Shown here piece after piece: positions 9,567-18,142 of a stretch of 64,000 nt of DNA. Position 1 is the first letter of the stretch. Every line of letters starts with the position of its first letter. The stretch comes from Candidatus Methylomirabilota bacterium. Its GTDB lineage: Bacteria > Methylomirabilota > Methylomirabilia > Rokubacteriales > CSP1-6. Position numbers and translations under genes: made by a program. The notes beneath the pieces are model-generated. The model saw nothing but the letters and a program-made list of their open reading frames with translations, made no database searches and had not been told where the DNA came from. The stretch spans positions 1 through 64,000 of the forward strand of contig DATFYA010000152.1 of NCBI GenBank assembly GCA_035315345.1, given 5' to 3'.

Positions 9567-9833
9567 CTAGCGCGGAGCCGCCGACGTCGGGACCGAGATC
9601 CCGGTCGCGGCCACGGCGGGCCGTTGAACGTCGATCACCGCCATCCAGCTGCGGGCGGCCAGGAACAGCACGAGGAGCACCGGGATGCACGTCCAGAGCA
9701 GGTCGGTGAAGCGGCGCGCGCTCCGGGCCGAGACCGCGCGGCGCGACCGCACCACGAACACCAGTGAGCTGGCCTGGGCGGCCAGAAAGACGGTCAGGAT
9801 CAGAGCGAGCAGCAGGTGCACTATCGTGGGCAC
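9567..9833 (-). CDS. Small two-helix membrane protein heading the cox operon, subunit II-like hairpin
   Basis: An 88-residue protein starting at GTG 9833, five bases after an AGAGG ribosome site. It has two hydrophobic helices (about residues 5-27 and 46-63). The second, FTDLLWTCIPVLLVLFLAA, resembles the second transmembrane segment of subunit II, but there is no CuA domain after it. It is the promoter-proximal gene of the oxidase operon, 18 bp before coxB, so a role in oxidase assembly or as an accessory subunit is a reasonable inference. I do not recognise a named family. Confidence 0.6.
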   Translation of the reverse strand: MPTIVHLLLALILTVFLAAQASSLVFVVRSRRAVSARSARRFTDLLWTCIPVLLVLFLAARSWMAVIDVQRPAVAATGISVPTSAAPR

Positions 9834-9871
9834 AGCATCCTCTTGAAAGTTATGGCGCTGGAATCAGGCGG

Positions 9872-9901
9872 AGTGTACTTGATCCCGCCGACGATTGCCA
9901 A
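9872..9901 (-). promoter_or_regulatory. Sigma-70-type promoter of the cytochrome oxidase operon
   Basis: On the minus strand TTGGCA (9901-9896) and TACACT (9877-9872) are separated by 18 bp. The -10 lies about 38 bp before the first start codon of the operon. Both hexamers are close to consensus, which stands out in this GC-rich DNA. Confidence 0.6.
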
Positions 9902-9948
9902 GTGGAAACTTTCACATGCGCGCTCCGAACGGCCCGCCGGAGGCAACT

Positions 9949-11178
9949 TCACCCGGCCAGATCGAGCAGTGTGTGGAGCAGTGCGTTGGTGCCGCGCCCG
10001 ATCGCCTTCCAGTCGCTCATCTCGTCGGGTCGGTGGCTGCGTCCGCCGCGCGAGGGGATGAAGAGCATGCCCGATGCGGTCACCGAGGCCAGGTTCTGGG
10101 CGTCGTGGCCAGCCCCCGACGGCATCCGCTTGTAGGCGAGCCGCAGCTTCTCGCAAGCGGCCTGCACCGCCTCCATGACGCGCGGCGCGCACCGGGCCGG
10201 CTCCGTGCGCGAGAGCGTGTCCACCGCCACGCGCAGCCCGCGCCGGCGAGCCACCGCGCGCGCGAGGGCGACGCACTCGCGGTCCAGCCGCGCGAGGATC
10301 CGGCCGTCCAGCTCCCGCATCTCCTGCATCAGCACCGCGCGCGCGGGCACGATGTTGGAGACCCCGGGTGCCAGCTCGATGCGCCCGAAGTTGGTCACGC
10401 TCCGGCCGCTGCCCTTCTTCACGATGTGCTCGCGGGCCTTCAGCGCGTACTCGCACGCGGCCAGGAACGCGTCCTTGCGCCAGGCCATCGGCGTGGTGCC
10501 CGCGTGGTCGGGCTCGCCGACGAAGGTCAGGCGGTTGCGGCGGATGCCCACGATGCCCTCCACGAGGCCGATGGGCAGGCGCGCCGCCTCCAGGTGCGGG
10601 CCCTGCTCGATGTGCAGCTCGACGTAGGCGTGGATCGCCCGCGGGTCGCACCGGGCATCGGGCGCGCGCGACGCCTCGTAGCCGGCGCGCGCCATCGCGT
10701 CGACGAGGCTCTCGCCGTCGAGCGCGCGCAGGGCCGGGATCGTCTTGGGGTCGAGCTTGCCGGTGAAGGCACGTGAGCCGAAGAGGCTCCCGTAGCGGCC
10801 CTCCTCGTCGCTCCACGCCACCACCGCGAGCGGGCGCCGCACCGGCAGGCGCGCCTCCCGGATCGTCTGCAGGCATTCGAGCCCGGCCAGCACGCCCAGC
10901 GCGCCGTCGAGCGGTCCGCCCTCGGGCACCGTGTCGATGTGCGAGCCGGTCAACACCGCCGCGCCCTCCCCCGGCAGCACGCCGAAGGTATTGCCGGCGG
11001 GGTCGATGCGCGTCTCGAGCCCGGCCTCCTTCATCTTGCCGACGAGCCAGGCGCGCGCCTCCTCGTGGGCCGGACTCCAGCAGGAGCGCGTGATGCCGCG
11101 GCCGTCAGGATTTCGGCCGTAGGTCGCCAGTGTCTGGATGTGGCTCTTCAGGCGAGGCAGCGAGATCCCGGGGGCCAT
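9949..11178 (-). CDS. M20-family N-carbamoyl-L-amino-acid hydrolase / allantoate amidohydrolase
   Basis: The 409-residue dinuclear metallohydrolase removes carbamoyl groups from N-carbamoyl amino acids or ureides. Metal-binding and dimerisation motifs are visible in order: LTGSHIDTVPEGGPLDGALG (His80, Asp91), AWSDEEGRYGSLFGSRAFTG (Glu126 region), ELHIEQGPHLE, PDHAGTTPM and PSGAGHDAQNLA. These match the hydantoinase/carbamoylase branch of M20. The ATG at 11178 is close to a TATACT hexamer (11194-11189 on the minus strand). The frame continues upstream for more than 2 kb, but that extension is antisense to two acyl-CoA dehydrogenase genes and is not coding. It fits with the hydantoinase genes near 52-56 kb. 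Confidence 0.85.
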   Translation of the reverse strand: MAPGISLPRLKSHIQTLATYGRNPDGRGITRSCWSPAHEEARAWLVGKMKEAGLETRIDPAGNTFGVLPGEGAAVLTGSHIDTVPEGGPLDGALGVLAGLECLQTIREARLPVRRPLAVVAWSDEEGRYGSLFGSRAFTGKLDPKTIPALRALDGESLVDAMARAGYEASRAPDARCDPRAIHAYVELHIEQGPHLEAARLPIGLVEGIVGIRRNRLTFVGEPDHAGTTPMAWRKDAFLAACEYALKAREHIVKKGSGRSVTNFGRIELAPGVSNIVPARAVLMQEMRELDGRILARLDRECVALARAVARRRGLRVAVDTLSRTEPARCAPRVMEAVQAACEKLRLAYKRMPSGAGHDAQNLASVTASGMLFIPSRGGRSHRPDEMSDWKAIGRGTNALLHTLLDLAG

Positions 11179-11208
11179 GGACGCCGCGAGTATACCGCAC
11201 CGCGATGC

Positions 11209-11238
11209 TTGACACTTTCTGACGCGGGCTCGTATCAT
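11209..11238 (+). promoter_or_regulatory. Sigma-70-type promoter of the acyl-CoA dehydrogenase/aryl-CoA operon
   Basis: A consensus TTGACA (11209-11214) is followed after 18 bp by TATCAT (11233-11238). The first gene starts at 11323, leaving a leader of roughly 80 bases. This promoter would drive the plus-strand run of tightly spaced genes to 18122. Confidence 0.7.
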
Positions 11239-11322
11239 GGCAACTGAATCTTCGTTCAGCACCGTCCCGGTCAACCTCACCGAAACCCACCTGAGCGTGG
11301 GCCGCAGAGCGCGGGAGAGCAT

Positions 11323-12522
11323 ATGGACTTCACGCTGACCCCAGAGCAGGAATCCTTCCGCGACGAGGTGCGCGCCTGGCTCGGTCGGAACGTCCATCAG
11401 GACTGCGTCGCGCGCCTGCAGCGCGGCTCGGACATCCCGCGCCCCGAGGCCTACGACCTGCTGCGGCAGTGGCAGCGCAAGATGTACGAGGCCGGGTTCG
11501 TCGGGCTCACGTGGCCGAAGGAGGCGGGCGGCCGCGGCCTCACCTTCATGGAGGAGATGATCCTCCAGCAGGAGATGGCGCTGGCCAAGGCGCCGCCGAT
11601 GCTCAACATCCTGGCCATCGGCATGGCCGGGCCCACCATCATCGCCTACGGCACCGACGAGCAGAAGAAGCGCTATCCGCCCAAGATGCTCTCGTGCGAG
11701 GAGATCTGGTGCCAGGGCTACTCCGAGCCCAACGCGGGCTCGGACCTGGCGTCGCTGCAGACCCGGGCGGAGAAGGACGGCGATCAGCACTATGTGATTA
11801 ACGGCCAGAAGGTCTGGACCTCGCTCGCCCACATCGCGGACTGGATGATGCTGCTGGCCCGCACCGATCCGAGCGCGCCGAAGCACAAGGGCATCACCTA
11901 TTTCCTCCTCGACATGAAGACGCCCGGCGTCACCGTGAAGCCGCTCAAGCAATTGACGGGTGACGCCGAGTTCAACGAGGTGTACTTCGACAACGTGCGG
12001 ATCCACGAGTCGCAGATCCTCGGCGGGCTGAACAACGGCTGGGCGGTCGGGCTCACCACTCTGATGTACGAGCGGCTCGCCCTGGGCTTCGGCCTGCAGG
12101 TGCGGCTGCGCATCGCGCTGGACAGCCTGCTGGACCTCGCGCGCGCGACCAAGAAGAACGGAATCCCGGTGACCCAGGACCCGGTGATGCGGCAGAAGCT
12201 GGCCCAGATGTGGATCGACACCGAGGTCTTCAAGTACACCGGCGCGCGCGCCATCACCAAGCTGCTGCGCGGCGAGCTGCCGGGGCCCGAGGCGTCCGCG
12301 GGCAAGATGATGTGGGTCGAGGGCCACCAGCGCCTGCAGGAGCTGGCCATGGAGATCGAGGGGCCGTTCAGTCAGCTCAGCCACGGCAGCGAGTGGGCGG
12401 TGGCGGACGGGCTCTGGCAGCACAGCTTCCTGCGCTCGCGGGCCAACTCGATCGAGGGCGGCACCACCGAGATCCAGCGCAACATCATCGGCGAGCGCGT
12501 GCTCGGCCTCCCGAAAGGCTAA
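11323..12522 (+). CDS. Acyl-CoA dehydrogenase (first of a pair)
   Basis: A 399-residue FAD enzyme that introduces an alpha-beta double bond into an acyl-CoA. Motifs include WPKEAGGRGLTFMEE in the N-terminal helical domain, CQGYSEPNAGSDLASLQTRAEKDG at the flavin and substrate site, WTSLAHIADWM, and the C-terminal segment ANSIEGGTTEIQRNIIGERVLGL. The start is ATG with GGGAG upstream. The next gene is a second acyl-CoA dehydrogenase only 3 bp away. Such adjacent unlike pairs often form heteromers in the breakdown of bulky or aromatic side chains, where one subunit carries the base and the other is degenerate. Confidence 0.9.
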   Translation: MDFTLTPEQESFRDEVRAWLGRNVHQDCVARLQRGSDIPRPEAYDLLRQWQRKMYEAGFVGLTWPKEAGGRGLTFMEEMILQQEMALAKAPPMLNILAIGMAGPTIIAYGTDEQKKRYPPKMLSCEEIWCQGYSEPNAGSDLASLQTRAEKDGDQHYVINGQKVWTSLAHIADWMMLLARTDPSAPKHKGITYFLLDMKTPGVTVKPLKQLTGDAEFNEVYFDNVRIHESQILGGLNNGWAVGLTTLMYERLALGFGLQVRLRIALDSLLDLARATKKNGIPVTQDPVMRQKLAQMWIDTEVFKYTGARAITKLLRGELPGPEASAGKMMWVEGHQRLQELAMEIEGPFSQLSHGSEWAVADGLWQHSFLRSRANSIEGGTTEIQRNIIGERVLGLPKG

Positions 12523-12525
12523 GCC

Positions 12526-13662
12526 ATGAACTTCGGCTTCAACGACGAGCAGGAGCTGCTGCGCAACACCGCCCGCAAGTTCTTCGAGAACGAGTGCGGC
12601 TCGGACACGGTGCGACGCCTGATGGAGACCCCCGAGGGCATCAGCCCCGAGCTGTGGAAGAAGATCGCCGAGCAGGGCTGGCTCGGCCTGATCTATCCCG
12701 AGTCCTGCGACGGCATGGGCCTCGGGCTGGTGGATCTCGTCGTGCTCATGGAGGAGATGGGCCGCGCGGTGGTGCCGGGACCGTACTTCTCCTCGGTGCT
12801 CCTGGGCGGCCTCGCCATCCTGGAGGCGGGCCACGAAGCGCAGAAGAAGGAATGGCTGCCGCGGATCGCGGCCGGCGACAAGCGCGTCGCCCTGGCCTGG
12901 ATGGAGCCGAGCGCGCAGCTGGGGCCCGCGGGCATCGCGCTCACCGCGGTCGAGAAGGGCGGGCGCTACACGCTGTCCGGCACCAAGCTCTTCGTGCACG
13001 ACGCCCACACCGCCGACGCGCTGGTGGTCGCGGCGCGGACGCGACCCGGCGCGGGCGCCGACGGCGTCTCGCTCTTCCTGCTCCCCAAGGCGACGAAGGG
13101 CCTCGAGGTCGCGCTGCTGCCCACCATGGATCAGACCCGCAAGCTGTGCGAGGTCACCTGCTCCGAGGTCACGGTGGGGGCAGACGCGCTGCTCGGCGCC
13201 GCGGGCAGCGGCTGGGCCCCGCTCGGCCGCGTGCTCGACCGCGCGACGGTCGCGCTCTGCGCCGAGATGTGCGGGGGAGCCCAGAAGGTGCTGGACATGA
13301 CGGTCGAGTACGCGAAGATCCGGCAGGCCTTCGGCCGGCCGATCGGCTCCTATCAGGGCGTGAAACACCGTGCCGCCGACATGCTGGTGGACGTGGAGAA
13401 CAGCAAGTCCATCACCTACTACGCGGCGTGGGCCCTCGACGAGAACTCGCCCGAGGCGCCGCTGGCCGTCAGCATGGCCAAGGCCTACGTCTCCGACGCC
13501 TTCCGCCGCGTCGCCGCGGCGGGCATCCAGCTGCACGGCGGTATCGGCTTCACCTGGGAGCACGACCTCCACCTCTACTTCAAGCGCGCCAAGGGCTCCG
13601 AGTTCACCTTCGGCGACGCGACCCATCATCGCGAGCGCGTGGCCCAGCTGGTGAACCTGTAG
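12526..13662 (+). CDS. Acyl-CoA dehydrogenase (second of a pair)
   Basis: A 378-residue member of the same superfamily, more diverged than its upstream neighbour. The N-terminal helical domain (NFGFNDEQELLRNTARKFF), the beta domain and the C-terminal four-helix domain are all present. The last ends with ITYYAAWALDE, then GIQLHGGIGFTWEHDLHLYFKRAK. The flavin-site motif usually read as TEP is replaced by WMEPSAQLG. Together with its position 3 bp after the first gene this suggests a heteromeric partner, although independent activity cannot be excluded. Confidence 0.88.
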   Translation: MNFGFNDEQELLRNTARKFFENECGSDTVRRLMETPEGISPELWKKIAEQGWLGLIYPESCDGMGLGLVDLVVLMEEMGRAVVPGPYFSSVLLGGLAILEAGHEAQKKEWLPRIAAGDKRVALAWMEPSAQLGPAGIALTAVEKGGRYTLSGTKLFVHDAHTADALVVAARTRPGAGADGVSLFLLPKATKGLEVALLPTMDQTRKLCEVTCSEVTVGADALLGAAGSGWAPLGRVLDRATVALCAEMCGGAQKVLDMTVEYAKIRQAFGRPIGSYQGVKHRAADMLVDVENSKSITYYAAWALDENSPEAPLAVSMAKAYVSDAFRRVAAAGIQLHGGIGFTWEHDLHLYFKRAKGSEFTFGDATHHRERVAQLVNL

Positions 13663-13675
13663 CGCTCCGCTCCTC

Positions 13676-14995
13676 ATGATCAAGCGCGTCCGGGAGCAGG
13701 TCGGGCGATGGATGCGACGCGACGCGGGAGCGACCGCGCCGGACGCCCTGCTCTTCGCGGATCATGAGGAGATCCGCGACATCTCCCGCCAGATCCGCCG
13801 CACCAAGGTGGAGATGGACCGCACGGTGCTCTCCATGCGGAGCTGGGCCCGCGACCTGGGCCGCCGCCTCGCGGAGGGCCCGCGCGGGCTCTCCCGCAAC
13901 GAGGACCTGCGCGCGCTCGGCGAGACGGTGGGCGGCCTCGCGCACAACTTCAACAACTCGCTCGCCGCGATCCTCGCCTACACCGAGCTGATGCTGCGCG
14001 AGAGCGAGTCCGAGGCGGCGCGGCGGCGCCTGATGGTGATTCGCGACGTGGCCCTGGAGGCCTCGGCGACGGTTCGCAAGCTGCAGGAGTTCGTGTCGCG
14101 ACAGCCCCAGGTGGCCTTCGGCCCGGTGGGCCTGCCCGCGGTGATCGCGGAGGCGCTCGAGCTGACCGCGCCTCGCTGGCGCGACGAGGCGGAACGCAAG
14201 GGGACGGTCATTGCGGTCACCCAGGACATGGAGGCGCTGCCCCCGGTCGAGGGCAACGCCTTCGAGCTGCGCGACGCGCTCGTGCGGCTCATCAACAACG
14301 CGGTGGACGCCATGCCGCGCGGCGGCTCCCTCGCCATCCGCGCCGCCTCGGAGGCCTCGGGCTGGGTCGTGGTCGAGGTGCGCGACTCCGGGATCGGCAT
14401 GTCGGAGGAGATGCGGCGCCGGCTGGCCGAGCACGCGCGCGGGCTGCAGTCGGGCCAGGGCCTGGCCCACGTGTACGACATCGTCGAGCGTCACGGCGGC
14501 TCCGTGGCCATCGACAGCGAGATCGGCAAGGGCACCACCGTGCGGCTGCGCTTACACGCCAGCCGCTTCCAGATCATCCCGGCCTCCGAGGGACCCGCCG
14601 AGCGCCAGACCCCGCCCGAGCAGGCGGCCCGGGTGCTGCTGGTCGACGACGACCCGCGGCTCCTGACCGTGCTCTCCGACGTGCTGCGCACCGAGGGTCA
14701 CGCCATCACCATCGCGGCCAACGGGGAGGAGGCGCTGGCGGTCTTCGATCCCGCCGCGCACGACGTGGTCATCACCGACCTCGGCATGCCCCGGATGAAC
14801 GGCTGGGAGGTGGCCGAGCGGATCAAGACGCGCTCGCCCGCGACCGCGGTGTTCATCCTCACCGGCTGGGGAGAGGGCGTCTCCGCCCACGAGTCGATGC
14901 AGTTCGTGGATCGCGTCATCGCCAAGCCGGTATCGGCCGAGGCGCTGCTCGATCAGCTGGCCGGTCTCACCCGCTCCCGCGTTCCCCCCGCGTGA
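13676..14995 (+). CDS. Cytosolic hybrid histidine kinase with C-terminal receiver domain
   Basis: The 439-residue protein has no membrane helix or recognisable sensor domain. Residues 1-75 look helical. The phospho-acceptor is in the GLAHNFNNSLAAIL segment (His90), followed by an HATPase domain with N-box LINNAVDAMPRGG (Asn208), VRDSGIGM (Asp237) and GQGLAHVYDIVERHGG. A receiver domain begins near residue 318 (VLLVDDDPRL), with phosphorylation site Asp368 in ITDLGMPRMNGW and conserved Thr396 and Lys417. No DNA-binding output is present. It lies 13 bp after the dehydrogenase pair and overlaps the NUDIX gene by four bases, an unusual place for a signalling gene. Confidence 0.88.
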   Translation: MIKRVREQVGRWMRRDAGATAPDALLFADHEEIRDISRQIRRTKVEMDRTVLSMRSWARDLGRRLAEGPRGLSRNEDLRALGETVGGLAHNFNNSLAAILAYTELMLRESESEAARRRLMVIRDVALEASATVRKLQEFVSRQPQVAFGPVGLPAVIAEALELTAPRWRDEAERKGTVIAVTQDMEALPPVEGNAFELRDALVRLINNAVDAMPRGGSLAIRAASEASGWVVVEVRDSGIGMSEEMRRRLAEHARGLQSGQGLAHVYDIVERHGGSVAIDSEIGKGTTVRLRLHASRFQIIPASEGPAERQTPPEQAARVLLVDDDPRLLTVLSDVLRTEGHAITIAANGEEALAVFDPAAHDVVITDLGMPRMNGWEVAERIKTRSPATAVFILTGWGEGVSAHESMQFVDRVIAKPVSAEALLDQLAGLTRSRVPPA

Positions 14996-15810
14996 CCGCC
15001 GAGCCGGCCGCGCCAGCCACTCCGGCGACTCCACGGCCCGCCGCCTCCGTCCTGCTGGTCCGACCGGCCACGGCCTGCCCGGTCGAGGTCTACATGATCC
15101 GGCGGCAGAAGAGCATGCGCTTTCTCGGCGGCTTCTACGCGTTCCCGGGCGGCAAGGTCGAGGCGACCGACGCCAGTGAGGAAGCCCTCCGATGCTGCCG
15201 CGGCATCTCGACCGCCGAGGCTCTGCGCTCGTTCCCGGTCTCCGACGGCCTGCCGCCGCTCGCCTTCTGGGTGACCGCGGCCCGCGAATTGGTCGAGGAG
15301 ACCGGCCTGCTGGTGGGCTGCGACGAGGGCGGCCGGCCGGTGGACACGAGCGATCCGGTCGTGCGCGAGCGGGTCGAGAGCCTGCGCCACGCGCTGGTCG
15401 CCGAGGACGCGCCGTTCCACGTCCTCCTCGCGCGCGAAGGCTGGCGCCTCGACCTCGCGCCCTTCCGCTACCTCTCGCACTTCATCACGCCGCCCTCGAG
15501 CCCGATCCGCTTCACCGCGCGGTTCTTCCTGGCGCCGGTGCCCGTGGGGCAGGAGCCCCGGCTCCTGGGCGGCGAGGCCTCCGAGGGCTTCTGGATCGAT
15601 CCCGCCGAGGGCCATCGGCGCTTTCTCGCGGGCGACATGCAGATGGCCGAGCCGGCGGACTGCGGGCTCCGGTACCTCTCCGGCTTCGACGACCTCGGGT
15701 CGGTCTGGACGGCCCACACCGACGGGCGGCACAAGTTCCACGGCATCACCGATCGCATCGAGGCCGCCGGCTTCGCGATCCCGCGTAGCAAGCGAAGCGG
15801 CCAGCCCTGA
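14992..15810 (+). CDS. NUDIX hydrolase, NUDT7/NUDT19-like (CoA/acyl-CoA diphosphatase type)
   Basis: The 272-residue protein starts at a GTG overlapping the kinase stop codon (GTGA). The NUDIX box is split. FYAFPGGKVE lies at residues 49-57, then about 40 residues of insertion, and then AARELVEETGLLVG at 96-109. This insertion is characteristic of the NUDT7/NUDT19 group, whose members cleave the diphosphate of CoA and acyl-CoAs. Sitting among CoA-ester enzymes, it could limit or recycle CoA pools. The substrate is inferred from subfamily and context, not shown by the sequence. Confidence 0.8.
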   Translation: MTAEPAAPATPATPRPAASVLLVRPATACPVEVYMIRRQKSMRFLGGFYAFPGGKVEATDASEEALRCCRGISTAEALRSFPVSDGLPPLAFWVTAARELVEETGLLVGCDEGGRPVDTSDPVVRERVESLRHALVAEDAPFHVLLAREGWRLDLAPFRYLSHFITPPSSPIRFTARFFLAPVPVGQEPRLLGGEASEGFWIDPAEGHRRFLAGDMQMAEPADCGLRYLSGFDDLGSVWTAHTDGRHKFHGITDRIEAAGFAIPRSKRSGQP

Positions 15811-15821
15811 GCGCGTCGGGC

Positions 15822-17306
15822 ATGGACAACGCAGCCGCCCTGTTCATCGACGGGCCCGTGCACGAGGGGCATGGCGACCGCGCTGCCCTCGTCACCCCGT
15901 CCGGGCCGGTGACCTACGCGTCCCTGCAGCGGCTGACCGACCGCGCGGCCCACGGCCTCCGCGCCCTGGGCGTCGAGCCGGAGCAGCGCGTGGCCATCCG
16001 GCTTCCCGACGGCCCCGCGTGGGCCGCCACGTTCTTCGGCGCCATCAAGCTGGGCGCGGTGGCGGTGCCGATCAACACCCGGCTCGCTCCCGCCGCGCTC
16101 GGCACCGTGCTCGCCGACTGCCGACCCAAGGTGCTCGTGACCCAGCCGACGACCGACATCGAGCGGGGCGCGCCGGCCGCGCCGGTTCGGGACTTCGACT
16201 CGCTGGTCGCCGACGCCCCGTCGGCGCCGGTCCGGCCCGAGCCGATGGGGCCTGACGCGATGGCATTCTGGCTGTACACCTCCGGCACCACCGGCTCGCC
16301 CAAGGCGGCGGTTCACTGCCATCGTACGCTCCCGGCGTGCCGTCACTACGGCATCGACGTGCTGGGCGTCACCTCGGCGGATCGGATCTTCGCGACGTCA
16401 CGATTGTTCTTTGCGTATGCCCTGGGCAACGCGCTGCTGATCCCGCTGTTGGCCCGCGCGGCCACCTACCTCGATCCGGCGTGGCCCGATCCGGCCGCGG
16501 TGGCGCGCGTGATGGGCGAGTTCCGGCCCACGCTCTTCTTCTCGGTGCCCACCATGTATGCCCGGTTCCTGCGCGCGAATCTGCCGTCGGATGCCTTCGC
16601 CTCGGTCCGGGCGTGCGTCTCGGCGGGAGAGCGACTGCCCGCCGAGATCTACGAGGCGTGGCGCGCGCGCTTCGGGGTCGAGATCCTCGACGGCATCGGC
16701 GCGACCGAGACCATCTTCATGGTGCTCTCGAACCGGCCCGGGCAGAGCCGGCCGGGCTCCGTGGGCTTTCCGGTGCCGGGCACCGAGGCGCGCGTGCTCG
16801 ACGCCGACGGGCGCCCGGCGGCCGAGGGCGAGGAGGGCGTACTCTGGGTCCGCACGCCGTCGCAGGCGGCCCAGTACTGGCAGCGGCTCGACCAATCCCG
16901 CCGGACCTTCGTGGGCGACTGGTTTCGCACCGGCGACGTGGTCCGCCGTGAGCCGGACGGGGTCCACGTGCACTGCGGGCGCGAGGACGATTTCTTCAAG
17001 GTGGCGGGGCAGTGGGTGGTCCCGGCCGATGTAGAATCGGTCCTGCTCCGGCACCCGGGCGTGCTCGAGTCGGGCGTGGTCGCGGCCGCCGAGTCCGGCG
17101 GGCTGGTCAAGCCGTTCGTGTTCGTGGTGGCCCGGGATGCGACGGCGGAGCCGGAGGCTTTGCGGGCAGATCTGCAGCGGTTCCTGGAGGGCGCCCTGGC
17201 GCCGCACCAGCGGCCGCGGGAGATCAGGATCGTGGCCGAGCTGCCGCGCACCGACACCGGAAAGCTGCAGCGGTATCGGCTGCGCCAGATGGTCGATGGT
17301 CAGTAG
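15822..17306 (+). CDS. AMP-forming aryl/acyl-CoA ligase, benzoate-CoA ligase-like
   Basis: A 494-residue adenylate-forming enzyme that activates a carboxylic acid with ATP and CoA. The AMP-binding P-loop motif is LYTSGTTGSPKAAVH, followed by DGIGATETIFM (A5 region), WFRTGDVVRR (A7), REDDFFKVAGQWVVPADVES (A8) and the C-terminal catalytic lysine in RTDTGKLQRYRL (A10). The arrangement and the adjacent 4HBT thioesterase resemble benzoate/4-hydroxybenzoate-CoA ligase loci. The acid substrate cannot be fixed from motifs. The last 11 bases overlap the thioesterase gene. Confidence 0.88.
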   Translation: MDNAAALFIDGPVHEGHGDRAALVTPSGPVTYASLQRLTDRAAHGLRALGVEPEQRVAIRLPDGPAWAATFFGAIKLGAVAVPINTRLAPAALGTVLADCRPKVLVTQPTTDIERGAPAAPVRDFDSLVADAPSAPVRPEPMGPDAMAFWLYTSGTTGSPKAAVHCHRTLPACRHYGIDVLGVTSADRIFATSRLFFAYALGNALLIPLLARAATYLDPAWPDPAAVARVMGEFRPTLFFSVPTMYARFLRANLPSDAFASVRACVSAGERLPAEIYEAWRARFGVEILDGIGATETIFMVLSNRPGQSRPGSVGFPVPGTEARVLDADGRPAAEGEEGVLWVRTPSQAAQYWQRLDQSRRTFVGDWFRTGDVVRREPDGVHVHCGREDDFFKVAGQWVVPADVESVLLRHPGVLESGVVAAAESGGLVKPFVFVVARDATAEPEALRADLQRFLEGALAPHQRPREIRIVAELPRTDTGKLQRYRLRQMVDGQ

Positions 17307-17724
17307 CGCGGTGACCGTGAAGGTCCGGTGGAGCGAGTCGGACCCGGCCGGCATCGTGTTCTACCCGCGGTTCTTCGAGTGGTTCGATCTGGGGACGGAG
17401 GCGCTCTTCGAGTCGCTCGGGCTGCCCTGGACCGAGATGTTTCCGGCCGAGCGGATCGTGGGCGTGCCCATCGTGGAGTCGGGCGCTCGCTTCGCGTCTC
17501 CGGTACGCTACGGGGATCAGGTGCGGATCCACACCACGGTGAGCGAGGTGCACGAGAAGACGTTCCGGGTGGAGCACGAGGTGTCCGTGGGCCAGCGGCG
17601 CTGCGCGAGCGGCTTCGAGGTTCGCGCGTGGGTGGCGCGACCGGAGGCGCCGAACGGGGCGCTGGCGGCCCGGGCCATTCCGGCGCGCATCGTCGCCCTC
17701 CTCAAAGGAGAGTCCCGTCCATGA
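17296..17724 (+). CDS. 4-hydroxybenzoyl-CoA thioesterase-family (4HBT hot-dog) protein
   Basis: The 142-residue single hot-dog-fold protein hydrolyses acyl-CoA thioesters. It shows the 4HBT active-site pattern SESDPAGIVFYPRFFEWFD, with the catalytic Asp, followed by SGARFASPVRYGDQVRI. ATG 17296 lies inside the end of the ligase gene and the stop overlaps the next ATG (ATGA), so translation is coupled on both sides. The pairing with an aryl-CoA ligase suggests it releases an aromatic acid or prevents CoA being trapped. Confidence 0.87.
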   Translation: MVSSAVTVKVRWSESDPAGIVFYPRFFEWFDLGTEALFESLGLPWTEMFPAERIVGVPIVESGARFASPVRYGDQVRIHTTVSEVHEKTFRVEHEVSVGQRRCASGFEVRAWVARPEAPNGALAARAIPARIVALLKGESRP

Positions 17725-18122
17725 AGCCAGAGGTGGTGTTCACGAAGTCGGCGCCGAAGACCGGATTCTCCGAGGGAACCGAGTCGCCGATCGCCCAGGG
17801 TGTCAAGTGCGGCGGCCTTCTCTTCGTCTCCGGCCAGGGCCCGCTCGACCCGGTGACCAAGACCATCGTGTCCGAAGACATCGCCGAGCAGACGCGCGTG
17901 ACGCTGGACAATGTCCGCGCCGTCCTGGAAGCCGGCGGCACCTCGATCGCCAACGTGGTGCGCGTCGGGGTCTACCTGCGCGACATGGACGACTTCGCGG
18001 TCTTCAACCGCGTCTTCAAGGAGTATTTCCAGGGCGTCCAGCCGGCCAGGACGACCGTCGAGGCCGCGCCTCCTCGCAAGGGCGTGAACGTCGAGATCGA
18101 CGCGGTGGCCTGGGTGCCGTGA
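17721..18122 (+). CDS. RidA/YjgF-family protein
   Basis: A 133-residue Rid protein, homologous to enamine/imine deaminases. The substrate-contacting arginine and glutamate are in the C-terminal block PARTTVEAAPP and VNVEIDAVAWV, and GLLFVSGQGPLDP is typical of the N-terminal half. The start overlaps the thioesterase stop and an AAAGGAG site lies 11 bases upstream. In an aromatic or acyl-CoA operon it may remove reactive enamines or serve as a pathway-specific hydrolase; the role is uncertain. Confidence 0.88.
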   Translation: MKPEVVFTKSAPKTGFSEGTESPIAQGVKCGGLLFVSGQGPLDPVTKTIVSEDIAEQTRVTLDNVRAVLEAGGTSIANVVRVGVYLRDMDDFAVFNRVFKEYFQGVQPARTTVEAAPPRKGVNVEIDAVAWVP

Positions 18123-18142
18123 GCGCCCGGCAGGAGCTTGAA

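Noticed and set aside
11209-11214. Reverse reading of the TTGACA region as a -35 for the minus-strand M20 gene
   Set aside because: The TATACT at 11194-11189 has no acceptable -35 at 16-18 bp, and the TTGACA is correctly oriented only for the plus-strand operon.
9949-13683. A continuous minus-strand open frame of about 1244 codons extending the M20 amidohydrolase upstream
   Set aside because: Everything above 11178 is antisense to two well-conserved acyl-CoA dehydrogenase genes and has the low-complexity Arg/His/Gly-rich composition of GC-rich shadow frames.
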